A stretch of DNA of 64,000 nt. Source: Gymnorhina tibicen. Lineage: Eukaryota > Chordata > Aves > Passeriformes > Artamidae. A model generated the notes under the pieces. It searched no databases and had not been told where the DNA came from. It saw only the letters and a list, made by a program, of their open reading frames with translations. This document shows positions 63,995 through 64,000 of the stretch, piece after piece. The stretch's first letter is position 1. The number at the start of each line of letters is the position of its first letter. The translations under genes were made by a program, and so were the position numbers. The DNA lies in contig VXAZ01005702.1 of NCBI GenBank assembly GCA_013399875.1, positions 62,001 through 126,000 on the forward strand, given 5' to 3'.

Positions 63995-64000
63995 GACTCT

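Overview
This is vertebrate nuclear DNA, almost certainly from a bird and most likely a songbird. The evidence is the repeat content: several CR1 (chicken repeat 1) LINE fragments, two tRNA-Ile-derived SINEs with a CR1-like tail (the TguSINE1 type described from zebra finch), and many solo LTRs of avian endogenous retroviruses. Base composition is AT-rich. There are no bacterial-type operons, and no multi-exon gene can be followed across the window. It reads as a gene desert or a very large intron.

Layout. 1-657: an LTR-like sequence cut by the window edge. 658-9570: unique AT-rich DNA. 9571-16418: a repeat-dense block with an ERVL-type LTR carrying a nested SINE tail, two CR1 pieces joined tail-to-tail, a decayed retroviral integrase scrap, a CR1 3' end, a second ERVL-type LTR with a CpG-rich core, and another CR1 3' end. 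16804-17381: two splice-flanked exon candidates. 21134-24133: two CR1 fragments in head-to-head orientation, the second ending in a pentanucleotide microsatellite. 28276-28967: a second copy of the CpG-rich LTR. 34345-34788, 38276-38886, 47307-48299, 49815-50120, 53296-54383, 59931-60904 and 63315-63994: further LTRs. SINEs lie at 40847-40995 and 60912-61052, and a CR1 at 43619-43910. Everything between is unique AT-rich sequence in which I recognise nothing.

No functional protein-coding gene is established. The long open frames at about 9.8-10.5, 12.4-13.0, 14.9-15.5, 21.2-22.8, 28.6-29.1, 53.3-54.6 and 60.0-60.9 kb all fall on transposable elements. The best chance of host coding sequence is the 129-nt exon candidate at 16804-16932, which is weak. 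The observations most worth following are a 227-bp CpG-rich block that is about 99% identical between two otherwise well-diverged LTR copies 13.6 kb apart, and LTR families that share a 3' end but have unrelated 5' parts. Repeat names come from recognition by eye; no database was consulted.
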